A stretch of 64,000 nucleotides of DNA from assembly GCF_003478445.1 (NCBI RefSeq), contig NZ_QUET01000018.1, forward strand, positions 1-64,000, written 5' to 3'. The DNA comes from Roseburia sp. AM59-24XD. GTDB lineage: Bacteria > Bacillota > Clostridia > Lachnospirales > Lachnospiraceae. The position numbers and the translations under genes were made by a program. The notes beneath the pieces are model-generated. The model was given only the letters and a program-made list of their open reading frames with translations, made no database searches and had not been told where the DNA came from. Shown here in pieces: positions 8,169 through 17,517 of the stretch (positions within the stretch are counted from its first letter, which is position 1; every line of letters begins with the position of its first letter).

Positions 8169-10226
8169 ATGAACCATCAAATCAAACTGACCGGCAATCT
8201 GAAGACATATCTGAGATGGCCGGTGATGCTGTCACTGCTATGGGCGGTGGCAACCATTCATATATATGTGGTTGATCGAAAAGCCGGATATTGTGTGGCA
8301 GGCTACACGCTGGCTTATTTTGTCGTTGCCATGATGCTGCGTCTGTCCGGAAGAAAGAAGCTGCAGCAGGATCTGATCCGGTTTGCACAGAGTTATGGAC
8401 GGCTTCAGATGAAGATGATGAAGGAAATGGCGGTTCCTTTTGCTGTTCTGAATGTAGAGGGACACCTTCTGTGGGGCAATGACGAGTTTTTGGACGTTGC
8501 TGTTAATAAGAAGGCAGCCAGACGTAATATTGCCAATATCTTCCCGGAGATCACACTGGATCGGCTGCCGGAGGCGGCACAGGGTGATGTGGTACTGAGA
8601 GTGACCAGAGAGGATAAGACGTTCCGTGCCGTGCTGCGTCAGATTGATGCTGCGCTGGTAGATGACTTTTCGGATGGTCTGGAGTTAGATCAGTTTATTG
8701 ATGATCAGAGTATCATTGTGATGTTTTTATACGATGAGACAGAGATGGTGCAGTTAGAGGAGACGATCGCAGCAGAGAAGCTGACGGTAGGTCTTTTGTA
8801 TATTGATAACTATGAGGAGACCGTGGCAAGCATTGATGAGGTGCGCCAGTCACTTCTGATGGCGTTGATCGATCGTAAGATCAACAAGTATATGCAGGGG
8901 ATTGATGCAATCTCCAAGAAGTTAGAGAAGGATAAGTTTCTGTTTGTCTTTAAACAGGAGCATATGAAGGATCTGAAGGAGACAAGATTCTCCATTCTCG
9001 AGGAGGTTCGTGCGATCAACATTGGCAATGATCAGACCTGTACGATCAGTATCGGTATCGGTACAGAGTCTGAGACATATACGGAGCTTTACAACAATGC
9101 CCGGGCGGCAATCGACCTGGCATTGGGACGCGGCGGTGACCAGGCGGTCATCAAGGGAAGCGAGAGCGAGGAGTTCTACGGAGGCAAGCGGGTTTCCGCA
9201 GAACGTAATACGCGTGTAAAGGCGCGTGTGAAGGCACATGCGTTAAAGGAGCTTATCGAGAGCAAGGAACGTGTTGTCGTGATGGGACATTCCATCGGTG
9301 ATGCCGATTCGTTTGGTGCGTCCGTAGGAGTTTACCGGATTGCCAAGACGCTGGAGCGCAAGGCTTATGTAGTGTTAGACCAGTGTAGTCCGTCGGTACG
9401 TCCGCTTTGTGACCGTTTCTACAGCGGTGACTATGAGGATGGAATGATCGTCAACCGGGAGGAAGCAGGAAAGCTTGTGGATGAGAATGCGCTTCTCGTC
9501 ATTGTGGATGTCAATAAGGCAGATTACACAGAGTGTCCGGAGCTTGTAGAACAGGCACAGTCGGTTGTGGTCATCGATCATCACCGTCAGGCGGGCGATG
9601 CGATTTCGCAGGCTGTGTTATTCTATATTGAACCGTATGCATCCTCTGCGAGTGAGATGGTATCGGAGATTTCACAGTATATCGGCAATGGATTGAAGCT
9701 GAAGCCGGCGGAGGCAGAGGCACTGTATGCCGGTATTATGATCGATACGAACAATTTCACGGATAAGACAGGTGTGCGTACCTTTGAGGCAATGGCATAT
9801 CTGCGCCGCAACGGTGTGGATGTGATCAGACTTCGTAAGGCATTCCGCGAGAATATGGATGAGTACCGGATCAAGGCGGCTGCGATCGAGGCAACCAATC
9901 TTTATCTGGACAGTTATGCGATCACAGAGAGCAAAGCCGAGGGGACGGATAGTCCGACCGTGCTTGCTGCCAAGATTGCCAATGAGCTTCTGGATATCAG
10001 CGGTGTAAAGGCATCGTTTGTATTAACAAATTATAATGATAAGATATATATCAGTGCCAGATCGATCGATGAGGTAAATGTACAGGTCATGATGGAAAAG
10101 CTTGGTGGCGGTGGTCACATCAATATGGCAGGAGCGCAGCTTAAGGACTGTACGGTTTCCGAGGCAGAGGAGAAGCTTCGTACCATGATTGACAAGATGA
10201 TCGAGGATGGAGATATTACACAATAG
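8169..10226 (+). CDS. gdpP: Cyclic-di-AMP phosphodiesterase GdpP-type DHH protein
   Basis: A 685-residue membrane-bound phosphodiesterase that hydrolyses c-di-AMP to pApA. Two N-terminal transmembrane helices (residues about 15-60) are followed by a PAS-like region (about 80-150), a degenerate GGDEF domain (about 190-330, ending ISIGIGTESE, without an intact GGDEF signature), and the DHH/DHHA1 catalytic module: GHSIGDADSFGA, IVDVNKADY, VIDHHRQAG with the DHH triad, and GGGGHINMAGAQL at the end. Length and domain order match GdpP/YybT of Firmicutes. It is followed 12 bp later by rplI and then dnaB, the classic gene order. Likely co-transcribed from the promoter at 8101-8129. Confidence 0.93.
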   Translation: MNHQIKLTGNLKTYLRWPVMLSLLWAVATIHIYVVDRKAGYCVAGYTLAYFVVAMMLRLSGRKKLQQDLIRFAQSYGRLQMKMMKEMAVPFAVLNVEGHLLWGNDEFLDVAVNKKAARRNIANIFPEITLDRLPEAAQGDVVLRVTREDKTFRAVLRQIDAALVDDFSDGLELDQFIDDQSIIVMFLYDETEMVQLEETIAAEKLTVGLLYIDNYEETVASIDEVRQSLLMALIDRKINKYMQGIDAISKKLEKDKFLFVFKQEHMKDLKETRFSILEEVRAINIGNDQTCTISIGIGTESETYTELYNNARAAIDLALGRGGDQAVIKGSESEEFYGGKRVSAERNTRVKARVKAHALKELIESKERVVVMGHSIGDADSFGASVGVYRIAKTLERKAYVVLDQCSPSVRPLCDRFYSGDYEDGMIVNREEAGKLVDENALLVIVDVNKADYTECPELVEQAQSVVVIDHHRQAGDAISQAVLFYIEPYASSASEMVSEISQYIGNGLKLKPAEAEALYAGIMIDTNNFTDKTGVRTFEAMAYLRRNGVDVIRLRKAFRENMDEYRIKAAAIEATNLYLDSYAITESKAEGTDSPTVLAAKIANELLDISGVKASFVLTNYNDKIYISARSIDEVNVQVMMEKLGGGGHINMAGAQLKDCTVSEAEEKLRTMIDKMIEDGDITQ

Positions 10227-10238
10227 GAGGTAACAGCG

Positions 10239-10688
10239 ATGGAAGTAATCTTATTAGCAGATGTAAAGACATTAGGAAAGAAGGGAGAGCTTGTCAATGT
10301 CAGCGATGGCTATGCCAAGAATTTCCTCTTCAAGAAAAAGCTTGGAATCGAAGCTACCGCACAGAATAAAAATGATCTTAAGCTTCAGAAGAAGCATGAG
10401 GAAAAGGTGGCACAGGAGAAGTTAGATGACGCAAAGGCATTTGCGGAGGAACTCAAAGAGAAATCCATCACCGTTTCCATTAAGACGGGAAGCGGCGGAC
10501 GAAGCTTTGGTTCGGTATCTACCAAGGAGCTTGCTGCGGCTGCCAAAGAACAGCTTGGATATGAACTGGATAAAAAGAAAATGGTTCTTCCGGAGCCGAT
10601 CAAAAGTCCGGGGATCTTTGATCTCCCGATCAAGCTTCATCCAAAGGTTATGGGAAGTCTGAAGGTGATCGTACAGGAGACGAAGTAG
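10239..10688 (+). CDS. rplI: 50S ribosomal protein L9
   Basis: A 149-residue protein with the L9 N-terminal domain [20 protein letters not shown] and [20 protein letters not shown], the long connecting helix rich in Lys and Glu, and the C-terminal domain ending [12 protein letters not shown]9 binds 23S rRNA near the base of the L1 stalk. Ribosome binding site TAGGAGG (10226-10232), overlapping the gdpP stop codon, suggests coupled translation. Length matches the family. Confidence 0.97.
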   Translation: MEVILLADVKTLGKKGELVNVSDGYAKNFLFKKKLGIEATAQNKNDLKLQKKHEEKVAQEKLDDAKAFAEELKEKSITVSIKTGSGGRSFGSVSTKELAAAAKEQLGYELDKKKMVLPEPIKSPGIFDLPIKLHPKVMGSLKVIVQETK

Positions 10689-10733
10689 CGGCGGACGGTA
10701 AGTCTGCGGCTGTAAGCGAACGGGGGACAGACA

Positions 10734-12083
10734 ATGGATGAAGCGGTATTCAAAAGGATTCCGCCCCACAACGATGAGGCAGAGCGTGCGGTTATCGGCT
10801 CCATGATGATGGATCAGGATGCAGTGCAGATTGCCTCAGAGCAGTTACAGGGGGAAGACTTTTATAATGGACAGTATGGCGTGATCTTTTCGGCACTGGT
10901 GGAAATGCATCAGCAGGGAGTTGGAACCGATCTTGTCACCATACAGAATAAGCTGCGTGAAATGGAGATTCCACCGGAGCTTACAAGTGTAGAATATATT
11001 GGAGATCTGATCAACAGCGTGCCGACATCGGCGAATATCCGTTATTATGTGAAGATCGTGCAGGAGAAGTCTGTGCTGCGGAGTCTGATCAAGGTGACGG
11101 AGTCGATCACCGGCAACTGTTATCTGGACAAGAATCCGCTGGAGGATATCCTTGAGGATGCCGAGAAGAAGGTCTATGACGTTGTGCAGAGACGTAATTC
11201 CGGTGAATTTGAAAATATCCGCGATGTAGTATTGCGGACACTTGACAGCATTGAGACTGCGGCAAAGCAGCAGGGACATATTACAGGTCTTCAGACAGGA
11301 TTTCGAGATCTTGATTATAAGACTGCAGGTCTGCAGCCGTCGGATCTGATCCTGATCGCGGCAAGACCTGCCATGGGTAAGACGGCGTTTGTGCTGAATC
11401 TGGCGGAGTATATCGCACTTCATAGTCAGAGCACGATCGCAATGTTCAGTCTCGAGATGAGTAAGGAGCAGCTGGTCAAGCGTATGCTTTCCATGAACTC
11501 CAAGGTAGATTCCCAGAGAATCCGAACCGGTAATCTGGAGGATGAGGACTGGGGTAAACTGGTCGACAGTGTACGCCGGCTCGGTAATTCCAATCTGGTC
11601 ATTGACGACAGTTCCGGTATTACGGCATCAGAGATCCACTCCAAATGCCGTCGTCTCAAGATGGAGAAGGGACTGGATCTTGTCATTATCGATTACTTAC
11701 AGCTGATGAGTGGTGGTGGAAAGCGCCGCGGTGACAGCCGACAGCAGGAGATATCAGACATTTCCCGTGCCCTAAAGGTCATGGCGAGAGACTTGAATGT
11801 GCCGGTGATCGCATTGTCACAGCTTTCCCGTGCGGTAGAACAGCGTCCGGATAAGAAGCCGATGCTTTCCGACCTGCGTGAGTCCGGAGCAATCGAGCAG
11901 GATGCGGATATGGTTATGTTCTTGTACCGCGAGGAATATTACAAACCTGATTCCGAGAAAAAGGGGCAGGCGGAGCTTATTATTGCAAAACAGAGAAGTG
12001 GTCCTACCGGCACAGTAGAGCTGGCATGGCTTGCTCAATATACAAAGTTTGGCAATTTGGAGAGAGAATCCGGCAATTCCTAG
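10734..12083 (+). CDS. dnaB: Replicative DNA helicase
   Basis: A 449-residue hexameric helicase of the replication fork. The N-terminal DnaB domain begins PPHNDEAERAVIGSMMMD, and a linker precedes the RecA-like domain: Walker A ARPAMGKTAFVLN (about residue 205), Walker B DLVIIDYLQLM (about 315), DLRESGAIEQDADMVMFLYR and the C-terminal LIIAKQRSGPTGTVEL. It follows rplI by 45 bp in the conserved gdpP-rplI-dnaB cluster. No intein is present. Confidence 0.96.
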   Translation: MDEAVFKRIPPHNDEAERAVIGSMMMDQDAVQIASEQLQGEDFYNGQYGVIFSALVEMHQQGVGTDLVTIQNKLREMEIPPELTSVEYIGDLINSVPTSANIRYYVKIVQEKSVLRSLIKVTESITGNCYLDKNPLEDILEDAEKKVYDVVQRRNSGEFENIRDVVLRTLDSIETAAKQQGHITGLQTGFRDLDYKTAGLQPSDLILIAARPAMGKTAFVLNLAEYIALHSQSTIAMFSLEMSKEQLVKRMLSMNSKVDSQRIRTGNLEDEDWGKLVDSVRRLGNSNLVIDDSSGITASEIHSKCRRLKMEKGLDLVIIDYLQLMSGGGKRRGDSRQQEISDISRALKVMARDLNVPVIALSQLSRAVEQRPDKKPMLSDLRESGAIEQDADMVMFLYREEYYKPDSEKKGQAELIIAKQRSGPTGTVELAWLAQYTKFGNLERESGNS

Positions 12084-12196
12084 GATTTAAGCTATTAAAA
12101 AACTCTAAATTTGCCAAAGAGACTTGATTTGCGGAAGCGAAACGAGTAGAATGAAACACGGTGTAAACCTTAGTAACGAATGGAGGAAAGAGAGAA

Positions 12197-13546
12197 ATGG
12201 CTGAACAGGTAAAGTTTGATTATTCTCTGACTGCCGGTGTAATCTCAGAGGATGAGATGAAGGCAATGGAGAAGATCACGAAAGACGCAAAAGATGTATT
12301 AGTAGGGAAGAGTGGCGCAGGTAATGATTTCCTTGGATGGATCGACCTTCCGGTTGATTATGACAAGGAAGAGTTTGCGAGAATCCAGAAGGCAGCACAG
12401 AAGATCCAGTCTGATTCCGAGGTACTTCTTGTGATCGGTATCGGTGGTTCTTATCTTGGAGCAAGAGCTGCAATCGAGTTCTTACGCCACAGCTTTTACA
12501 ATAACGTATCCAAAGAGATCCGCAAGACCCCGGAGATCTATTACTGTGGTAACAACCTGAGCGGTACATACCTGTCTCAGTTGATCGATGTCATTGGTGA
12601 CCGCGATTTCTCTGTAAATATTATCAGTAAGTCCGGTACAACAACAGAGCCGGCTGTAGCATTCCGTATCTTCAAGGAAATGCTTGAGAAGAAGTATGGC
12701 AAGGAAGAGGCTGCCAAGAGAATTTATGCAACAACCGATAAAGCAAAGGGAGCACTTAAGAGTCTTGCAACAGAGGAAGGCTATGAGACCTTCGTTGTTC
12801 CGGATGATGTAGGAGGACGTTTCTCTGTACTGACAGCAGTAGGTCTTCTTCCGATCGCTGTCAGCGGTGCTGATATCACAAAGCTTATGGAAGGTGCTGC
12901 TTCCATGCGTGAGGTATGTCTGAATAAGGACTTCGCAGAGAATGATTCCATGAAGTATGCTGCAGTTCGAAATATTCTTCTCCGCAAGGGTAAGTCTGTT
13001 GAGATCCTTTGTAACTATGAGCCGATCTTCCACTATGTCGCTGAGTGGTGGAAACAGCTCTTCGGTGAGAGTGAAGGAAAGGATCAGAAGGGTCTGTTCC
13101 CGGCATCTGTTGATCTTACAACAGATCTTCATTCCATGGGTCAGTTCATTCAGGACGGAAGCCGTGTTATGTTTGAGACAGTGATGGAATTAGAAAAGCC
13201 TGCATTTGACCTGAAGATCCAGAAGGAAGATGTTGATCTGGATGGTCTGAACTATCTGGCAGGGAAGACACTTGATTTCATCAATAAGAGTGCAATGAAG
13301 GGTACACAGCTTGCACATACCGATGGCAATGTGCCAAACCTTGTAGTAAAGGTACCGGAGCAGAACGAGTTCTATCTCGGACAGCTGTTCTACTTCTATG
13401 AGTTCGCTTGTGGTCTGAGTGGTTATATCCTTGGTGTTAATCCATTCAACCAGCCTGGTGTGGAAAGCTACAAGAAGAACATGTTTGCACTTCTTGGAAA
13501 GCCTGGCTTTGAAGAGCAGCGCGAGCAGTTGATGAAAAGACTGTAA
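12197..13546 (+). CDS. pgi: Glucose-6-phosphate isomerase
   Basis: A 449-residue cytoplasmic enzyme interconverting glucose-6-phosphate and fructose-6-phosphate in glycolysis. Signature pieces: [17 protein letters not shown] near residue 80, the phosphate-binding [13 protein letters not shown] near 150, [16 protein letters not shown], and the C-terminal active-site Lys segment [16 protein letters not shown]. Start ATG with ribosome binding site GGAGGAAAG (12181-12189). The length is typical of the short Firmicutes form. A terminator follows, so it is probably monocistronic. Confidence 0.96.
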   Translation: MAEQVKFDYSLTAGVISEDEMKAMEKITKDAKDVLVGKSGAGNDFLGWIDLPVDYDKEEFARIQKAAQKIQSDSEVLLVIGIGGSYLGARAAIEFLRHSFYNNVSKEIRKTPEIYYCGNNLSGTYLSQLIDVIGDRDFSVNIISKSGTTTEPAVAFRIFKEMLEKKYGKEEAAKRIYATTDKAKGALKSLATEEGYETFVVPDDVGGRFSVLTAVGLLPIAVSGADITKLMEGAASMREVCLNKDFAENDSMKYAAVRNILLRKGKSVEILCNYEPIFHYVAEWWKQLFGESEGKDQKGLFPASVDLTTDLHSMGQFIQDGSRVMFETVMELEKPAFDLKIQKEDVDLDGLNYLAGKTLDFINKSAMKGTQLAHTDGNVPNLVVKVPEQNEFYLGQLFYFYEFACGLSGYILGVNPFNQPGVESYKKNMFALLGKPGFEEQREQLMKRL

Positions 13547-13572
13547 TAATAGAATAAATCTGTTTTAAATAG

Positions 13573-13605
13573 AAAGGATGTCATCGAATGGTGGCATCCT
13601 TTTTT
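13573..13605 (+). terminator. Intrinsic terminator after pgi
   Basis: A 12-bp stem (AAAGGATGTCAT / GTGGCATCCTTT, two G-U pairs) is followed by a run of T. Confidence 0.8.
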
Positions 13606-13758
13606 GATGTTCCATCCAATAAATAAGGTAAATCTGTAGGAAAATGCAGGTATCCATCCGGGAGGGGCAGGTGGTAAAATAAATCTACAAACGTGGGAGC
13701 GGATAATGCAACGTTTCTCAGAAAAAATGAGAAATCTGAAAAAGATTGGAGGGCAACT

Positions 13759-16438
13759 ATGAGAAAAACAGGAACTCGACTGCTTGCAGTGCTTGCGGCA
13801 GTCAGTATGACGGTAAGCCTGCTTTCGGTCAACGCAGTGACAGCTGCACAGACGGACAAGGCACAGAGCGTACAGGAAGTAACAACAGCACAGACCGGTG
13901 GTAAGGTGCAGAGCGTACAGGCGGCGGACAGCCTCAAAAAGGCATCGAAAGCGCCGGTGACATTTTCCGAGGCAAGCGGAACTTATAAGGATGCTTTTTC
14001 GTTGAAGCTTCAGGGAGCAGACACGGATACCGCGATCTATTACACAACCGATGGCAGTGATCCGTCTGATCCGGACAATACGGCAAGGATTGCTTATGCG
14101 GACAGCGGTATTTCGATTACCGACCGCAAGAACGATGAGAATGTACTGTCAGCGATCGATCCGATTTTGTTTGATGCAGTGAATGTAAAGGGAAGCTCTG
14201 ATCAGAAGAGCTTTGTCAGCACAATATCTGCGCCGGACAAGTCCAAGGTTGACAAATGTACTGTGATCAAGGCGGCAGCACAGCATGAGGATGGTACCTA
14301 TTCTGATGTTGTGACCAACACCTATTTTGTGGGTGATATGGCAGAGCATATTGATGGTATCAGTGAGAGCTGCAAGGCAGCCGGCAAGGATCTGGCGGTG
14401 ATGTCGATCAGCATGGACGCAGATGATCTGTTTGATTCTGCCAAGGGCATCTATGTAAAGGGAGATACTTTTGACAAGGCACTTAAGGAGTATCTTGACG
14501 GAGGCGGTAAGGTTGACTGGGACGCATCCGATCTTTGCCGGAGCTGGATGCTAATTATAAGCAGAAGGGTAAGGGCTGGGAGCGCAGCACCCATATCGAT
14601 TATTTTGAGAGCAACGGAACTGATACAAAGTGCCAGCTTCAGCAGGATTGTGGTATCCGTATTCAGGGTAACTATTCCCGTTCTGATTACCAGAAGAGTT
14701 TTCGTCTCTATGCAAGACAGGATTATGGTCCAAAGAACTTCAAGTATGCTTTCTGGGACAATGCGAAGGATGATGAAGGAAATGTGATCGACAAGTACAA
14801 AAAGATCGTTCTTCGTAACGGCGGTAACTGTGCATTTACGACAAAATGTTCCGATTCTTACTGGCAGTCATTGCTGGAGGACTTAAATTGTGATAATCAG
14901 AGTGCCCGTCCGTGTGTGGTTTATCTGAATGGCGAGTACTGGGGTGTTTATGTACTACAGGATGATTTCTGTGGTGCCTATATGGAAAACAAGCATGGTG
15001 TCAATAAAGATAACGTTGTGATCTATAAAGGTGATGCAGAAGCAATCCAGCCACTTGGCTATAAGCTGGATGAGGGTGAGCTCCCGGAGGGAGTGAAGGA
15101 TGAGGATTATTATTTTAAGGATCTTGAGAGTTTTATGAGCACACATTCCAGTCTGGAGAATCAGTCCGATTATGATGAATTTGCGGCGATGGTTGATGAG
15201 GATTCCATGATTGATTATTTTGCGACAGAAGTATGGATCAATAATAAATGGGACTGGCCGGGAAAGAACTGGTCGATGTGGAAGACAACGGCTAAGGATG
15301 ATACCAATCCATATGCGGACGGCAAATGGCGTTTTATGGTATATGATGTTGAGTTTGGCGGCATAAGCGGTTCCGGTGATGCATCGGAAAACACGATCAG
15401 GAATTCCAAGCTGTTAAAAACAGGAACGGCAGACGAGAAATCGGTTAACCATGATAAACCTCATGTCAGAAGCTTTGCACTGATGATGACGAATAAGAAT
15501 TTCCGGGACAAGTTCATCGCACGTCTTGAGAGTTTTACCAATGGCATGTTTGAAAAGAACCGTGCGACAACAAGGCTCGATCAGTTTAAGGGAATGTATC
15601 AGCCAATTCTGGATCAGTCTTCGAACGTTTCAATACCTTTAATGGCATGACGGCAGACAAGGCGATCAATGGAGAAAGTTGGAACACATACGGATCACTT
15701 CAGGCAATCCGTGAGTTTTTGAATGGAAGAAGCAATCAGATCCCGAAGATTGTAAAATATGTCCGTAATTATTACGGAGATCCCGCTGATGTCAGTACAT
15801 CACCAAAGCCGACGAATGACCCGTCCACCGTACCAACACCGGCTCCGTCGGCAGCACCAAGCCAGGTCCCGGCACAGCAGACAGCGTCTCCGGTATCAAC
15901 GCAGAATCCGTCCGATATCAGTAGTAATGCGCAGGCTGGTGAGAGTAAAGAGACATTAAAGGATGGCACGGTTGTGATTCGGACTACGGATGCAAAGGGT
16001 AAGGTGACAGAGACAAAGTATCAGACGAAAGCCGGTATTTACCGGTTAAGCAAAGATAACAGTCTGTGTTATCTGGCGAAGAACAACGCTTTTCTCAAGA
16101 ATAAGACATCTGTGACGATCAAGGATACCGAGAAGATCAACGGCAAAACACTGAAGATCACAGCGGTAGAAAAGGGAACTTTTAAGGGACTTGGCAAGCT
16201 GAAAAAGGTAATGATCGGAAAGAATGTAACCACGATCGGAGATGATGCATTCTCCGGCTGCAAGAACCTGAAAAAGATCGTGATCAAATCAACACAGCTA
16301 AAGAAGGTCGGCAAAAATGCGATCAAAGGAATTGCAAAGGGAGCACAGATTACATGTCCAAAAGCAAAGAAAAAGGCTTATAAAAAGCTTTTTACGGCAA
16401 AAGCCGGCTTTGTGAAAAAAACAATGAAATTAAAATAA
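13759..16438 (+). pseudogene. Secreted CotH-kinase-like protein with chitobiase-type and LRR domains, two frameshifts
   Basis: The reading frame shifts twice, near the TTT at 14534-14536 and the TT at 15620-15621; restoring one T at each joins three open segments into one protein of about 890 residues. Start ATG 13759 with GGAGGG upstream; signal peptide MRKTGTRLLAVLAAVSMTVS with cleavage near AQT. Residues about 70-200: chitobiase C-terminal-like sandwich (YYTTDGSDPSDPDN). Middle: CotH kinase-like domain (GIRIQGNYSRSDYQKSF, LRNGGN, GVYVLQDDFCG, YDVEFGG). Then a Pro/Ser/Thr linker and BspA-type leucine-rich repeats (IGDDAFSGCKNLKKI). CotH-family enzymes are atypical kinases; here the signal peptide and LRRs point to the cell surface, not spores. 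The shifts are probably missing bases. Confidence 0.75.
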
Positions 16439-16504
16439 TACAGAGGGCAGCGGCACCGCACAGTTTTAGCCGCAGGGGAATACCTTTGGAACCGAACATT
16501 ATTA

Positions 16505-16538
16505 AAATGGCAGGACTTATTAAATAACGTCCTGCCAT
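16505..16538 (+). terminator. Hairpin between the CotH-like gene and the sigma factor
   Basis: A perfect 10-bp inverted repeat (ATGGCAGGAC / GTCCTGCCAT) flanks a 12-nt AT-rich loop. Only a weak T tract follows, so terminator function is tentative; it could also be a 5' leader structure of the sigma-factor gene. Confidence 0.4.
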
Positions 16539-16576
16539 TGTCCGATATAAATACCATACGGGGAGGAGGCGGTAAC

Positions 16577-17149
16577 GTGAAACCTGCAGGGGATGCAGCA
16601 GAGGAAAAACTGGCAGATCTGGTGCGACAGGCCAAAAGAGGCAGTCGGGAAGCTTTTATGGAATTATATAAGCTCTTTTATCATGAATTATATGCGTATG
16701 CATCCTATATGCTTCGCCATCCACAGGATGCGGAGGATGTGGTTTCCGACACGATCGTAGCGGCATTCGAATCGATCGGAAAGCTTCGGGATGTATATCG
16801 CTTTCGCCAATGGTTGTTTAAGATATTGTCCAACCAATGCAAGAAGCGGAGAAAGTCCTACGCGGAGCGCAACCGCCGTCATAACCTGGACTTTCCGGGA
16901 GAGGAACAGAAGGATGTGTTTTCCGGGGTCAGTGACGGTCGGGATATGGAGAAGGAGGCAACGGACCGTGAGTGGATCCGGCAGGCCTTTGAGACGTTGT
17001 CGGAGGAAGAACGCTATATCGTTAATTCATTTCTTTTTGGCGGATACCGGGGAGATGAGATCGCACAGAGTCTGGGGATAGGCTCCGGTACACTGCGGTC
17101 AAAGTACCGGCGGGCATTGGCTAAAATGAAGAAAAAGCTGGATGAGTGA
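16577..17149 (+). CDS. ECF-type RNA polymerase sigma factor
   Basis: A sigma-70 family protein of about 190 residues starting at GTG 16577 behind GGGAGGAGG (16561-16569). Region 2 reads AFMELYKLFYHELYAYASYM then HPQDAEDVVSDTIVAAF and FRQWLFKILSNQCKK; region 4 near the end (LSEEERYIVNSFLFGGYRGDEIAQSLGIG...LRSKYRRALAKMKKKL) is the -35-binding helix-turn-helix. It overlaps the ribosome binding site of the next gene, a small single-pass membrane protein that may act as its anti-sigma partner. The regulon is unknown; neighbouring surface-protein genes are candidates. Confidence 0.85.
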   Translation: MKPAGDAAEEKLADLVRQAKRGSREAFMELYKLFYHELYAYASYMLRHPQDAEDVVSDTIVAAFESIGKLRDVYRFRQWLFKILSNQCKKRRKSYAERNRRHNLDFPGEEQKDVFSGVSDGRDMEKEATDREWIRQAFETLSEEERYIVNSFLFGGYRGDEIAQSLGIGSGTLRSKYRRALAKMKKKLDE

Positions 17150-17166
17150 AAGGAGGCGTCGTGATC

Positions 17167-17487
17167 ATGGAAGAGCAAAATGGACTGGAAAGACTGGCAT
17201 CCCATCGGATTCAGGGCGTGCTCCCAAAGAAATATCATATGGAATACCGCTCGGGAAGTGAGTCGCTTGTTGAGGAGCAGTCATTAAAAGAGGTCGAGGA
17301 AATGATCCTGGCTGCCGGTGAAAATATCGATGTGCCGGAGAGCTTACAGCCGGACAATATGAGCCGGAAGCTGGAGCAGATATATGTCCGCAAAAAGCAG
17401 CGCCAAAGACGTCTTGCAGTCTGTGGAATATGCGTTATAATATTGATTATTGCAGTAATTGTATTTTTGATCGTGAGGGGACTGTGA
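17167..17487 (+). CDS. Small single-pass membrane protein, possible anti-sigma partner
   Basis: A protein of about 106 residues with a soluble N-terminus (MEEQNGLERLASHRIQGVLP) and one C-terminal transmembrane helix (VCGICVIILIIAVIVFLIV) preceded by a basic stretch (RKKQRQRRL). AAAGGAGG (17149-17156) serves as the ribosome binding site; GTG 17161 is an in-frame alternative start. Position directly behind an ECF sigma factor, with an N-in tail-anchored topology, suggests an anti-sigma factor, but the classic zinc-binding HxxxCxxC motif is missing. Confidence 0.65.
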   Translation: MEEQNGLERLASHRIQGVLPKKYHMEYRSGSESLVEEQSLKEVEEMILAAGENIDVPESLQPDNMSRKLEQIYVRKKQRQRRLAVCGICVIILIIAVIVFLIVRGL

Positions 17488-17517
17488 TGGTGCTGTAGCG
17501 GGAAATGGAGATTATGA

